Positions 25,497 to 33,422 of a DNA stretch of 64,000 nucleotides are shown piece by piece. The DNA is from Variovorax sp. J22G73 (lineage in GTDB: Bacteria > Pseudomonadota > Gammaproteobacteria > Burkholderiales > Burkholderiaceae_C). The stretch lies in NCBI RefSeq assembly GCF_030317035.1, contig NZ_JASZYK010000011.1, positions 186,001 through 250,000 of the forward strand. The letters are read 5' to 3'. Under the pieces are notes generated by a model, which had not been told where the DNA came from, did not search any database, and saw only the letters and a list, made by a program, of their open reading frames with translations. The translations under genes were made by a program, and so were the position numbers. Each line of letters starts with the position of its first letter. Positions within the stretch are counted from its first letter, which is position 1.

Positions 25497-26606
25497 ATGG
25501 CAAAGATCGACCAGGTCGAGATCACGCAGATCGACATCGCGCCCAAGGTCAGGCGCACCGACGCCATCCAGTCCTTCGTGACGCAGGAGACCGTGATGGT
25601 CACCGTGCGCTGCGACGACGGCTCGTCGGGCACGGGCTACACGTACACCATCGGCACGGGCGGCTCGTCCATCGTGGCGCTGCTGCACGACCACCTGGTG
25701 CCGCGCCTGATCGGGCGCGACCCGCAGCAGTACGAGGCCATCTGGCGCGACCTGTTCTTCCACACGCACGCCACCGCGGTGGGCGCCATCACCAGCCTGG
25801 CGCTGGCGGCCGTCGACACCGCGCTGTGGGACCGCAACGCGCGCGCGGCGGGCCTGCCGCTGTGGCGCCTGGCCGGCGGCGCGCAGCCGCGCGTGCCGGT
25901 CTACACGACCGAGGGCGGCTGGCTGCACATCGAGCCGGCGCAGCTGGTGGAGCAGACGCTGGCCGCGAAGGCCGAGGGATTCCTGGGCGCGAAGATCAAG
26001 GTCGGCAAGCCGCACGTGGCGCAGGACATCGCGCGCCTGTCGGCCGTGCGCGAGGCCGTGGGCGCGGACTTCGAGCTGATGGTGGACGCCAACCAGAGCT
26101 TCACCGTGGCCGAGGCCATTCGCCGCGCGCGCCAGTACGCGCCGCTGGATCTCGCATGGTTCGAGGAGCCGATGCCGGCCGAGCACGTGCGCGGCCATGC
26201 GCAGCTGCTGGCCAGCACCAGCGTGCCGATCGCGGTGGGCGAGTCGATGTACCACCCCTCGCAGTTCGCGGAATACATCCAGCAGGGCGCCTGTTCCATC
26301 GTGCAGGCCGACGTGGCGCGCGTGGGCGGCATCACGCCGTGGCTGAAGATTGCGCACCTGGCCGAGGCGCACAACATCGCGATGTGCCCGCACTTCCTGA
26401 TGGAGCTGCACGTGAGCCTGTGCGCGGCGGTGCCGAATGCGCGCTGGGTCGAATACATCCCGCAGCTCGACGACCTCACGACCAGCCGCTTGCGCATCGA
26501 GGGCGGCCACGCGGTGGCGCCCGAAACGCCGGGGCTGGGCATCGAGTGGGACGCCGACCAGCTGAAGGCGCGGCGCAAGTTCGCGCCGATCGTGGTGCGC
26601 GGCTGA
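25497..26606 (+). CDS. Enolase-superfamily (mandelate racemase subgroup) sugar-acid dehydratase
   Basis: 369 aa from the ATG at 25497. Barrel residues can be read in order: the Lys-x-Lys-type pair in GAKIKVGKP, metal ligands in LMVDANQSF (Asp), WFEEPM (Glu) and AVGESMY (Glu), and the catalytic His segment CPHFLMELH. This pattern fits acid-sugar dehydratases such as talarate/galactarate dehydratase. It closes the sugar-acid operon after a 125-bp gap. Together with the UxaA-type pair it gives the locus two unrelated dehydratases, suggesting two related substrates or a stereochemical step plus a dehydration. Confidence 0.85.
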   Translation: MAKIDQVEITQIDIAPKVRRTDAIQSFVTQETVMVTVRCDDGSSGTGYTYTIGTGGSSIVALLHDHLVPRLIGRDPQQYEAIWRDLFFHTHATAVGAITSLALAAVDTALWDRNARAAGLPLWRLAGGAQPRVPVYTTEGGWLHIEPAQLVEQTLAAKAEGFLGAKIKVGKPHVAQDIARLSAVREAVGADFELMVDANQSFTVAEAIRRARQYAPLDLAWFEEPMPAEHVRGHAQLLASTSVPIAVGESMYHPSQFAEYIQQGACSIVQADVARVGGITPWLKIAHLAEAHNIAMCPHFLMELHVSLCAAVPNARWVEYIPQLDDLTTSRLRIEGGHAVAPETPGLGIEWDADQLKARRKFAPIVVRG

Positions 26607-26631
26607 AAACCGCGCGCGGGCTGCCCGGGGC

Positions 26632-27078
26632 TCAGGCCTCCAGCAGCGCGCGCAGCGCCAGCAGGTCGCGCGCGATCCACTGCGCGTCGCGCTCGAAGGC
26701 CGCGTCGTCCATGTGCGGCTGGCGCAGCAGCGTGAACTGCAGCTCGCAGGCATCGGGCCCGACGCCGATCACGCGAAACGGCAGGTACACCTCGGGCACG
26801 CCTTCGGGGGCGACCCAGTGGTCGAGCACGCCGAAGTCGTTGCGCGGCGCGAAGCGCATGCGGGCGTCGCCGCTCTCGGGCGTGCGCACGGTCCAGTGGT
26901 CGCCGTGCGGCACCAGTGAGCTCTTCGCGAGGCCGCTGGCCCAGTCGGGCAGGCGCCTGGGGTCGGCCGCGAACGCGTAGGCGCGGCGCCATTCGCAGGC
27001 CACGCGCAGCGTGACGACACGCGACTGCACCGACTGCACCGACCGCGGATTGAGGTCTTCATTCGTCTGCTGTTTCAT
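26632..27078 (-). CDS. SRPBCC-family (START/polyketide-cyclase-like) protein
   Basis: 148 aa. The central part shows the SRPBCC pattern: a first helix (AYAFAADPRRLPDWASGL), beta-strands with WTVRTPESGDARMRF and FGVLDHWV, and a C-terminal amphipathic helix (FERDAQWIARDLLALRALLEA). These proteins bind hydrophobic ligands in a helix-grip cavity; no ligand is known. Its start overlaps the recX stop by 20 bp, so it is co-translated with recX, an unusual neighbour without an evident functional link. Confidence 0.75.
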   Translation of the reverse strand: MKQQTNEDLNPRSVQSVQSRVVTLRVACEWRRAYAFAADPRRLPDWASGLAKSSLVPHGDHWTVRTPESGDARMRFAPRNDFGVLDHWVAPEGVPEVYLPFRVIGVGPDACELQFTLLRQPHMDDAAFERDAQWIARDLLALRALLEA

Positions 27079-27520
27079 CGAAGTTGCTCCTGAGGACCTT
27101 GGACACGACAGCGCCGGAGAACCCGCGCGCCATCAGGAATCGCATCTGCTTCGCCCGCTCCTTGGCGTCGGCGGGGGGCGCCTCGAAACGGCGGCGCCAC
27201 AGGGCGGTGGCGCGCTCGACCTCCGTCTCCTGCAGGCCGGCCACCGCCTCGGCGATGGCTTCGGGCGCGATACCCTTGGCCTGAAGCTCCTGCTTCACCC
27301 GCAGCGCGCCCGAACGGGCCGCGCGCTGGTTGAGCACCGAGGCCACCACGCGCGGCTCGCTGATGAAGTCCTTGGCCGCCAGCTCGTCGAGCGCCTTGGC
27401 CAGCGTGCCGGGCTCTTCTTCATGCCGGGCGAGCTTGCGTTCGAGCTCCAGGCGCGAATGCTCGCGCTGGCTCAGCAGGCGCAGGGCGCGGCCTTTGAGG
27501 GACGGGGCGTTGAATGCCAT
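27059..27520 (-). CDS. recX: Regulatory protein RecX
   Basis: 153 aa from the ATG at 27520. Tandem three-helix repeats typical of RecX: KGRALRLLSQREHSRLELERKL, ALDELAAKDFISEPRVVASVLNQRAARSGALRVKQELQAKGI and KQMRFLMARGFSGAVVSKVL. RecX limits RecA filament extension. It lies 71 bp downstream of recA in the same orientation, the standard arrangement. No good ribosome-binding site precedes the start. Confidence 0.93.
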   Translation of the reverse strand: MAFNAPSLKGRALRLLSQREHSRLELERKLARHEEEPGTLAKALDELAAKDFISEPRVVASVLNQRAARSGALRVKQELQAKGIAPEAIAEAVAGLQETEVERATALWRRRFEAPPADAKERAKQMRFLMARGFSGAVVSKVLRSNFDETADE

Positions 27521-27591
27521 GCGGGGGTTGCTCGCGCGGCCCGCGTGCAATCGCGGCGCCGCGCCAGGGGCTTGTTCGGCCTTATTCGCCC

Positions 27592-28707
27592 TTATTCACC
27601 CTTGTCTGCCTTCTCGGCCTTGTCCGCCTTGGCCGCCTTCTGCGGCTTCTCGGGCGTGGCGCCGGCGTCTGCGGCCAGCAGCGGAATGCCCAGCGACTCG
27701 CGCACCTTGTTCTCGATCTCGCGCGACAGCTCGGGGTTCTCGCGCAGGAACTCGCGGGCGTTGTCGCGGCCCTGGCCGATCTTCTCGCCGTTGTAGGCGT
27801 ACCAGGCACCCGACTTGTCGACGATCTTGGCGGTCACGCCCATGTCGATCACCTCGCCTTCGCGGCTGATGCCCTCGCCGAACAGGATGTCGAACTCCGC
27901 CGTCTTGAACGGGGGGCTGACCTTGTTCTTCACCACCTTCACCTTGGTTTCGTTGCCGATGGCCTCGTCGCCCTTCTTGATGGTGCCGATGCGGCGGATG
28001 TCCAGGCGCACCGAGGCGTAGAACTTCAGCGCGTTGCCGCCGGTGGTGGTTTCGGGCGAGCCGAACATCACGCCGATCTTCATGCGGATCTGGTTGATGA
28101 AGATGACCATGCAGTTGGTCTTCTTGATGGTGGCGGTGAGCTTGCGCAGGGCCTGGCTCATGAGGCGGGCCTGCAGGCCGGGCAGCGAGTCGCCCATTTC
28201 GCCTTCGATTTCGGCCTTGGGCGTGAGCGCGGCGACCGAGTCGATGACGATCAGGTCGACGGCGCCCGAGCGCACCAGCGAGTCGACGATTTCGAGCGCC
28301 TGCTCGCCGGTGTCGGGCTGGCTGATCAGCAGGTCGGACAGGTTCACGCCGAGCTTCTGGGCGTATTGCACGTCGAGCGCGTGCTCGGCGTCGACGAAGG
28401 CGCAGGTGCCGGCCTGCTTCTGCATGGCGGCGATGACCTGCAGCGTGAGCGTGGTCTTGCCCGACGATTCAGGGCCGTAGATTTCGATCACGCGGCCGCG
28501 CGGCAGGCCGCCGACGCCCAGCGCGATGTCCAGGCCCAGCGAGCCGGTGGAGACCACCTGGATGTCCTCGAGCGCTTCGCCTTCGCCGAGCCGCATGATC
28601 GTGCCTTTGCCGAACTGCTTTTCGATCTGGGCCAGCGCGGCCTGCAGGGCCTTGGCTTTTTCACTGTTGGCGACCGAGATGCTTGCGCCCTTGACAACTG
28701 CGTCCAT
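27592..28707 (-). CDS. recA: Recombinase RecA
   Basis: 371 aa. Walker A GPESSGKTT, VDAEHALD, loop L1 GEMGDSLPG, FINQIRMKIGVMFGSPETTTGG (L2) and the C-terminal DNA-binding domain are complete. The extreme C terminus is a Lys/Ala/Glu-rich tail. RecA carries out homologous recombination and activates LexA self-cleavage. A LexA box lies upstream, so the gene is part of the SOS response, followed by recX. Confidence 0.98.
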   Translation of the reverse strand: MDAVVKGASISVANSEKAKALQAALAQIEKQFGKGTIMRLGEGEALEDIQVVSTGSLGLDIALGVGGLPRGRVIEIYGPESSGKTTLTLQVIAAMQKQAGTCAFVDAEHALDVQYAQKLGVNLSDLLISQPDTGEQALEIVDSLVRSGAVDLIVIDSVAALTPKAEIEGEMGDSLPGLQARLMSQALRKLTATIKKTNCMVIFINQIRMKIGVMFGSPETTTGGNALKFYASVRLDIRRIGTIKKGDEAIGNETKVKVVKNKVSPPFKTAEFDILFGEGISREGEVIDMGVTAKIVDKSGAWYAYNGEKIGQGRDNAREFLRENPELSREIENKVRESLGIPLLAADAGATPEKPQKAAKADKAEKADKGE

Positions 28708-28772
28708 GTGGAAAACTCCTTGAATATCAACGGTTTGTGTGAGGTTTCATCCGATCTGCTTTTAACCACAGG

Positions 28773-28788
28773 CTGGATGCTTGAACAG
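28773..28788 (-). promoter_or_regulatory. LexA (SOS) box of recA
   Basis: CTGTTCAAGCATCCAG on the minus strand keeps the CTG-N10-CAG core of the consensus CTGT-N8-ACAG. It is centred about 73 bp upstream of the recA ATG, a usual location. Confidence 0.8.
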
Positions 28789-28854
28789 TAGTGTAGGGGC
28801 TCGTTGATTGGAGTAAACCCATTTTTTGGTCAGTTTGCTTTACCATCTGGCGCC

Positions 28855-29349
28855 ATGTCCGAAGCCTCCATTTCCGCCTTTCCTGCCGACCCCGACGCCT
28901 GGCGCCAGACCCACCTGGGCCGCCTGCTGGGCCACGCCATGCGCCGCTTCGACGAGCGCGTGCTGGAGCTGATGGCGCACGACGTCGACGTGCCGCTGGC
29001 GCTGTCGAACCTGGCGGCGCGCGCGCAGGTGAGCGCGGCGCACATCCACATCACGCGGCACCTGGCGCGCGAGGGCTCGCGCCTGACCGAGCTGGCCGAG
29101 CGCGCCGGCATGACCAAGCAGGCGATGGGCGCGCTGGTGGACCAGTGCGAGGCCTGGGGCCTGGTCACGCGCGGGCCCGACCCGCTGGACGCGCGGGCGC
29201 GGCGCGTGCTCTTCACCGCCGACGGGCTGGCCTGGCTGGACGCCTTCCGCAGCGCGGTGACGCAGGCGGAAAGCGAGTTCAGGAGCAGCGTGGGCAACGA
29301 CATCGCCACCGTGGTAACCATCGGTCTGGAAGCCTATACAGCGGGCTAG
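28855..29349 (+). CDS. MarR-family transcriptional regulator
   Basis: 164 aa from the ATG at 28855. The winged helix is visible in the middle: HITRHLAREGSRLTELAERAGMTKQAMGALVDQCEAWGLVTRGPDPLDARARRVLFTADG, including the wing with Asp/Arg residues. It is divergent from recA with 147 bp between them. No target gene is obvious; the response-regulator gene 71 bp downstream is the closest candidate. The ribosome-binding site is weak. Confidence 0.85.
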   Translation: MSEASISAFPADPDAWRQTHLGRLLGHAMRRFDERVLELMAHDVDVPLALSNLAARAQVSAAHIHITRHLAREGSRLTELAERAGMTKQAMGALVDQCEAWGLVTRGPDPLDARARRVLFTADGLAWLDAFRSAVTQAESEFRSSVGNDIATVVTIGLEAYTAG

Positions 29350-29420
29350 ACTCCGGCGAAGAGACAAATGTGAACGGTGCCGGCGTGGCGCCGCGCACCC
29401 ACACAGGCCGGAGGTGGCGC

Positions 29421-30095
29421 ATGCGGATTCTGATTGCCGAAGACGACCAGGTGCTGGCCGATGCCCTGCTGCGCAGCCTGCGCACCTCGGGCGCGGCGGT
29501 CGACCATGTGGCCAATGGCTCGCAGGCCGACACCGCGCTCATGACGCACGACGAGTTCGACCTGCTGATCCTCGACCTCGGGCTGCCCAGCCTGCACGGC
29601 ATCGAGATCCTGAAGCGCCTGCGCGCGCGCGGCTCGCAGCTGCCGGTGCTGGTGCTCACGGCGGCCGACAGCGTGGAAGAGCGTGTGAAGGGCCTGGACC
29701 ACGGCGCCGACGACTACATGGCCAAGCCCTTCAGCCTGCAGGAGCTGGAAGCGCGCGTGCGCGCCCTCACGCGGCGCGGCATGGGCACCACCAGCAACAC
29801 CATCCGCCACGGCCCGCTGGTGTACGACCAGGGCGGGCGCGTGGCCACCATCGACGGCAAGATGGTCGAGCTGTCGGCGCGCGAACTGGGCCTGCTCGAG
29901 GTGCTGCTGCAGCGCGCCGGCCGGCTGGTGAGCAAGGACCAGCTGGTGGACCGCCTGTGCGAGTGGGGCGAGGAGGTGAGCCTGAACGCCATCGAGGTGT
30001 ACATCCACCGCCTGCGCAAGAAGATCGAGAAGGGCCCGGTGCGCATCGCGACGGTGCGCGGGCTGGGGTACTGCCTCGAAAAGATCCAACCCTGA
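29421..30095 (+). CDS. OmpR/PhoB-family response regulator (TctD/QseB-like)
   Basis: 224 aa with GGAGGTGG directly before the ATG. Receiver domain: acidic pocket AEDDQ, phospho-acceptor Asp52 (LLILDLGLP), Thr in VLTAADS and Lys in MAKPFS. The C-terminal winged helix contains SARELGLLEVLLQRAGRLVSKDQL and YIHRLRKKIEKG. It is followed by a cognate histidine kinase. The pair resembles TctD/TctE, which controls tricarboxylate uptake, but the Bug receptors in this window are not adjacent. Confidence 0.92.
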   Translation: MRILIAEDDQVLADALLRSLRTSGAAVDHVANGSQADTALMTHDEFDLLILDLGLPSLHGIEILKRLRARGSQLPVLVLTAADSVEERVKGLDHGADDYMAKPFSLQELEARVRALTRRGMGTTSNTIRHGPLVYDQGGRVATIDGKMVELSARELGLLEVLLQRAGRLVSKDQLVDRLCEWGEEVSLNAIEVYIHRLRKKIEKGPVRIATVRGLGYCLEKIQP

Positions 30096-30152
30096 TGCAC
30101 CCTGACCTGCGGGAAATGCCGCGGAACCGGCTTCGCCGGGCCGCAGGCATCG

Positions 30153-30210
30153 CCCCCGGCAGGGGGTTGGCGAAACGACACGACGTGCGTGCAGCCCGGG
30201 GGCGAGCCAA
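30153..30210 (+). repeat. Candidate intergenic repeat, copy A
   Basis: CCCCCGGCAGGGGG hairpin, then TGGCGAA, ACACGA, a spacer and AGCCCGGGGGC, the same order of elements as copy B at 25375-25440. It occupies the 115-bp space between the response regulator and its kinase, which normally abut; the left part of that space also holds a CGGAACCGG-type hairpin. Confidence 0.45.
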
Positions 30211-31653
30211 GTGAAACTGTTCCAGCGCGCCCAGCGCTCCCTGTTCGGCGAAATCCTCGACTGGATGCTCACGCCGCTCTTGCTGCTGGTGCCGGTGAGC
30301 ATCGGCGTGACCTGGCTGGTGGCGCAGGGCATTGCCAACGCGCCCTTCGACCGCGCGCTGGAGCACAACGTAAAGGCGCTGGCCGAACTGGTCACGGTGA
30401 AGGAGGGGCACACGCAGTTCGTGCTGTCGCAGTCGGCGCGCGAGATCCTGCGGGCCGACGACGCGGGCCGCGTGTACTACCAGCTGCTCGACGGCCACGG
30501 CACGCTGCTGAGCGGCGAGCACGACATTCCGCAACCCAACCTCGACGAGCCGCTGCCGCCCAACCAGGTGTTCCTGCACAACAGCGACGTGCACGGCCAG
30601 CCGGTGCGCGTGGCCTCGATGTGGATCGCCAGCGGCACCGACGACGTGCCGCCCACGCTGCTGCAGCTGGCCGAGACGCGCGAGAAGCAGTCGGTGCTGG
30701 CGGCCGAGATCATCAAGGGCGTGCTGCTGCCGCAGTTCGCGATCCTGCCGCTGGCGGTGCTGCTGATCTGGCTGGCGCTGGTGCGCGGCATCAAGCCGCT
30801 GTCGGTGGTGGAGGCGCGCATTCGCGAGCGGCGCCCGGGCGACCTGAGCCCGCTCGACGAATCGTCGGTGCCGCTGGAAGTGGTGCCGCTGGTGTCGTCG
30901 GTGAACGAGTTGCTCGACAAGCTCAACGACTCCATCGGCACGCAGAAGCGCTTCCTGGCCGACGCGGCGCACCAGCTGAAGACGCCGCTGGCAGGCCTGC
31001 GCATGCAGGCCGACCTGGCGCAGCGCGAGGGCGCCAATGCCGACGAGCTGAAACAGTCGCTCAAGCAGATCGGCCGGGCCAGCAAGCGCGCCACGCACAC
31101 CGTCAACCAGCTGCTGTCACTGGCGCGCGCCGAAGGCAACAGCGCCAACGCGCACCACCAGCCCTGCGACCTGGCGCGGCTCACCATCGAGGTGGTGCGC
31201 GAGGCCGTGCCGCGCGCCATCGAAAAGCGCATCGACCTGGGCTACGACGGTGCCGAAGCCGGCGCGCCGGGCGTGGTGTTCGACGGCAACGCCACGCTGC
31301 TGAAGGAGCTGGTGCGCAACCTGGTCGACAACGCGATCAACTACACGCCCTCGACGCCCGAGCGGCCGGGCCTGATCACGGTGCGCGTGCTGGCCGACCC
31401 CTTCGGCCACGTGCAGCTGCTGCAGGTGGAAGACAACGGCCCCGGCATTGCCGAGACCGACCGCGAGCTCGTGTTCGAACCGTTCTACCGCGTGCTCGGC
31501 AACGAGGCCGACGGCTCGGGGCTGGGGTTGCCGATCGTGCGGGAAATTGCGAACCAGCATCGCGCGCAGGTGAAGCTGGAGGATGCGCATCCGGGCAAGC
31601 ACCCGCCGGGGGCGTTGTTCACGGTGCGCTTCGAGGGCGAGGCGCCAACCTGA
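30211..31653 (+). CDS. Sensor histidine kinase (TctE/QseC-like, 2CSK_N sensor)
   Basis: 480 aa from a GTG. Membrane helix about 18-40, a periplasmic sensor domain with the 2CSK_N pattern (QGIANAPFDRALEHNVKALAELV, ending near 170), a second helix (about 175-195), a HAMP-like region and the DHp helix with phospho-acceptor His254 (FLADAAHQLKTPLAGLR). The ATPase boxes are intact: NLVDNAINYTP (N box), VEDNGPGIA (G1) and GSGLGLPIV (G2). It should phosphorylate the preceding regulator. Confidence 0.92.
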   Translation: MKLFQRAQRSLFGEILDWMLTPLLLLVPVSIGVTWLVAQGIANAPFDRALEHNVKALAELVTVKEGHTQFVLSQSAREILRADDAGRVYYQLLDGHGTLLSGEHDIPQPNLDEPLPPNQVFLHNSDVHGQPVRVASMWIASGTDDVPPTLLQLAETREKQSVLAAEIIKGVLLPQFAILPLAVLLIWLALVRGIKPLSVVEARIRERRPGDLSPLDESSVPLEVVPLVSSVNELLDKLNDSIGTQKRFLADAAHQLKTPLAGLRMQADLAQREGANADELKQSLKQIGRASKRATHTVNQLLSLARAEGNSANAHHQPCDLARLTIEVVREAVPRAIEKRIDLGYDGAEAGAPGVVFDGNATLLKELVRNLVDNAINYTPSTPERPGLITVRVLADPFGHVQLLQVEDNGPGIAETDRELVFEPFYRVLGNEADGSGLGLPIVREIANQHRAQVKLEDAHPGKHPPGALFTVRFEGEAPT

Positions 31654-31663
31654 TCGCGCGGGG

Positions 31664-31861
31664 TCAGGGCGCCGTCGAGGCGGGCTTGGCGTCCTTGCGC
31701 AGCTGCAGCCACTCGGGGTGGATCTGCCGCGCCATGCGCTGCGGCTCGCGCTCGTTGAGGCCCGCGGGCGCCAGGCCGAAGCCGGCCAGGTCGCCGCGCG
31801 CCCACAGGAAGTAGGCCGCGTTGGCCAGCAGCAGCACGACGAGCGACACGCGCAGCTTCAT
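31664..31861 (-). CDS. Small single-pass membrane protein next to birA
   Basis: 65 aa from the ATG at 31861. An N-terminal membrane anchor (RVSLVVLLLANAAYFLWARG) is followed by a polar tail. In related Burkholderiales such an anchor near birA begins a longer SPOR-domain protein, so this could be a shortened relative; that comparison is from memory. It starts 5 bp after the birA stop and is probably co-expressed. Confidence 0.65.
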   Translation of the reverse strand: MKLRVSLVVLLLANAAYFLWARGDLAGFGLAPAGLNEREPQRMARQIHPEWLQLRKDAKPASTAP

Positions 31862-31866
31862 GGCGA

Positions 31867-32679
31867 CTAGAAAGCCATGCCGCGAGGGCGCACGCTCACT
31901 TCGTCGCTGGAGATGAGCTGCAGGCCGGCGTCGGTGCGCACCTGCAGCTCGCCGCCCCAGGCCACGCCTTCGCACAGGCCGGCGGTGCCGTCGCTGAGCA
32001 CCACCTCGCGCCCGCGCAGCACGTCGCGCGCGGCAAAGCGTTCGGCGAACGGGCCGAAGCCGCGGGCTTCGAACTCGCGCACGGCGCGCACCAGCGGCTC
32101 GGCCAGCTCGGCCAGCACGTCGGGCGCATGGGCGTCCGGGCGCCATTGGCGCAGCCATGCCGGCGGCGTGCGCATGCCGTCGGCGTCGCGCGCGCCGATG
32201 TTCAGGCCGATGCCGATCACCAGGTAGCGCGCCGCGTCGGCACGCCCGGCGGAGGGCATCGCGGTCTCGATGAGGATGCCGGCCAGCTTGCTGTCGTTAA
32301 CCCACACGTCGTTGGGCCACTTGAGGCCGACCTTGTGCGCGCCAGTGGGGTCGAGGCTCTCGGCCACCGCCACGCCCACGGCCAGCGACAGGCCCGACCA
32401 GTCGGCAGGCGCCAGCGGCAGGCCGAGCGAGAACACGAGCGAGGCGGAGGCTTCCTGCCGCGGCGCGCTTTGCCAGGGGCGTCCGAGGCGGCCGCGGCCC
32501 GCGGTCTGGCGCTCGGCCACCAGCAGCACCGGCTCGGCGCGGCCGGCGCGCGCGCGGCGCATGAGCTCGGTGTTGGTGGAATCGATTTCGGCCACGGCCT
32601 CGACCGTGAAGCCGGGCAGCAGCGGGGCGACGGATGCGGCGATCCGGTCTTCGAACCAGGCGGCCGAGGTGCTGCTCAT
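31867..32679 (-). CDS. birA: Biotin--[acetyl-CoA-carboxylase] ligase
   Basis: 270 aa. Biotinyl-AMP binding loop GRGRLGRPW, LKWPNDVWVNDSKLAGILIE and GIGLNI are the diagnostic motifs. There is no N-terminal DNA-binding domain, so it is a monofunctional ligase that attaches biotin to carboxylase carrier domains and not the bifunctional repressor. It starts 4 bp after the SET-domain gene, in one transcription unit with it. Confidence 0.93.
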   Translation of the reverse strand: MSSTSAAWFEDRIAASVAPLLPGFTVEAVAEIDSTNTELMRRARAGRAEPVLLVAERQTAGRGRLGRPWQSAPRQEASASLVFSLGLPLAPADWSGLSLAVGVAVAESLDPTGAHKVGLKWPNDVWVNDSKLAGILIETAMPSAGRADAARYLVIGIGLNIGARDADGMRTPPAWLRQWRPDAHAPDVLAELAEPLVRAVREFEARGFGPFAERFAARDVLRGREVVLSDGTAGLCEGVAWGGELQVRTDAGLQLISSDEVSVRPRGMAF

Positions 32680-32683
32680 GGTG

Positions 32684-33337
32684 TCAGTCCTCGGCGGACT
32701 TGTCCTTCCTGGCGGACTTCTTTTCCGCTTTCTTATCGGTCTTTTTTTCAGACTTCTTTTCGGCTTTTTTCTCAGCCTTTTCCTTCGCCTTCCTGGCTTC
32801 CTTCTTTTCAGCCTTTTTCTTTTCGGCCTTCTTTTCCTTCTTCTTTTTCTTCTTCTCTTCGTCCTCGTCGTCCTTGGGCGTCAGCAGCGTGCCGCGGCAC
32901 TCTTCGGAGCCGCACCAGCAAGGAAATTCGGACAGCAGCTTGGGCGTGTACGGCTCGTCGATGATCAGGCCGTAGTCGTAGTTGAGCTCTTCTCCTGCAG
33001 CGATATTGCGCAGCGCCTTGATATAAACGCGCCCATCGACTTCGTCGGCTTCGCAGTTCGGTTCGCACGAGTGGTTGATCCAGCGTGCGTCGTTGCCCTT
33101 GACGTTGCCGTCGATCACACGACCGTCATCGATGTGAAAGTAGAAGGTGTGGTTAGGCTGGGCCGGGTCGTGCGGATGGCGGCGCAGCGCCTCCTTCCAG
33201 TTGATGACCTCGCCCTTGTATTCGATCAGCGTTTCGCCTTCGGCGAGGTCCTGCACGGCGAAGACACCGTTGCCGTGGACATCGGAGCGTCGCATTTGAA
33301 TGCGGCGGCCGCCGGAAATGGGGGTTTTGGAAGGCAT
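32684..33337 (-). CDS. SET-domain protein lysine methyltransferase with Lys-rich tail
   Basis: 217 aa. The SET domain covers about 10-150: HGNGVFA (GxG turn), RWINHSCEPNCE (residues 86-96, cofactor/pseudoknot motif), ELNYDYG with the catalytic Tyr (about 120-122), and a post-SET zinc segment CWCGSEECRGT (Cys140, 142, 147 with Cys95). From about 156 to the end the protein is almost only Lys, Glu and Ala, likely a flexible nucleic-acid-binding tail. SET enzymes transfer methyl groups to protein lysines and are mainly eukaryotic; bacterial examples include the chlamydial histone-like-protein methyltransferase. It diverges from a topoisomerase III with an H1-like tail and a SWIB domain. Confidence 0.9.
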   Translation of the reverse strand: MPSKTPISGGRRIQMRRSDVHGNGVFAVQDLAEGETLIEYKGEVINWKEALRRHPHDPAQPNHTFYFHIDDGRVIDGNVKGNDARWINHSCEPNCEADEVDGRVYIKALRNIAAGEELNYDYGLIIDEPYTPKLLSEFPCWCGSEECRGTLLTPKDDEDEEKKKKKKEKKAEKKKAEKKEARKAKEKAEKKAEKKSEKKTDKKAEKKSARKDKSAED

Positions 33338-33358
33338 CGCCGAAGTCTGTTAGTTTGA

Positions 33359-33393
33359 ATGTGCACACATGCGCGTGTACGCGTGCGCACGCG
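33359..33393. other. 35-bp perfect purine-pyrimidine alternation (potential Z-DNA) between the SET gene and topB
   Basis: Every step from A33359 to G33393 alternates purine and pyrimidine and consists mostly of GC, GT and CA steps, the composition that flips to left-handed DNA most easily under negative supercoiling. It lies inside the 85-bp divergent promoter region. A TATAGA -10-like box for topB lies just to the right at 33407-33412, so the -35 position would fall in this tract. Confidence 0.75.
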
Positions 33394-33422
33394 GGAAGCC
33401 GCACAGTATAGAGAGCCCTTAG

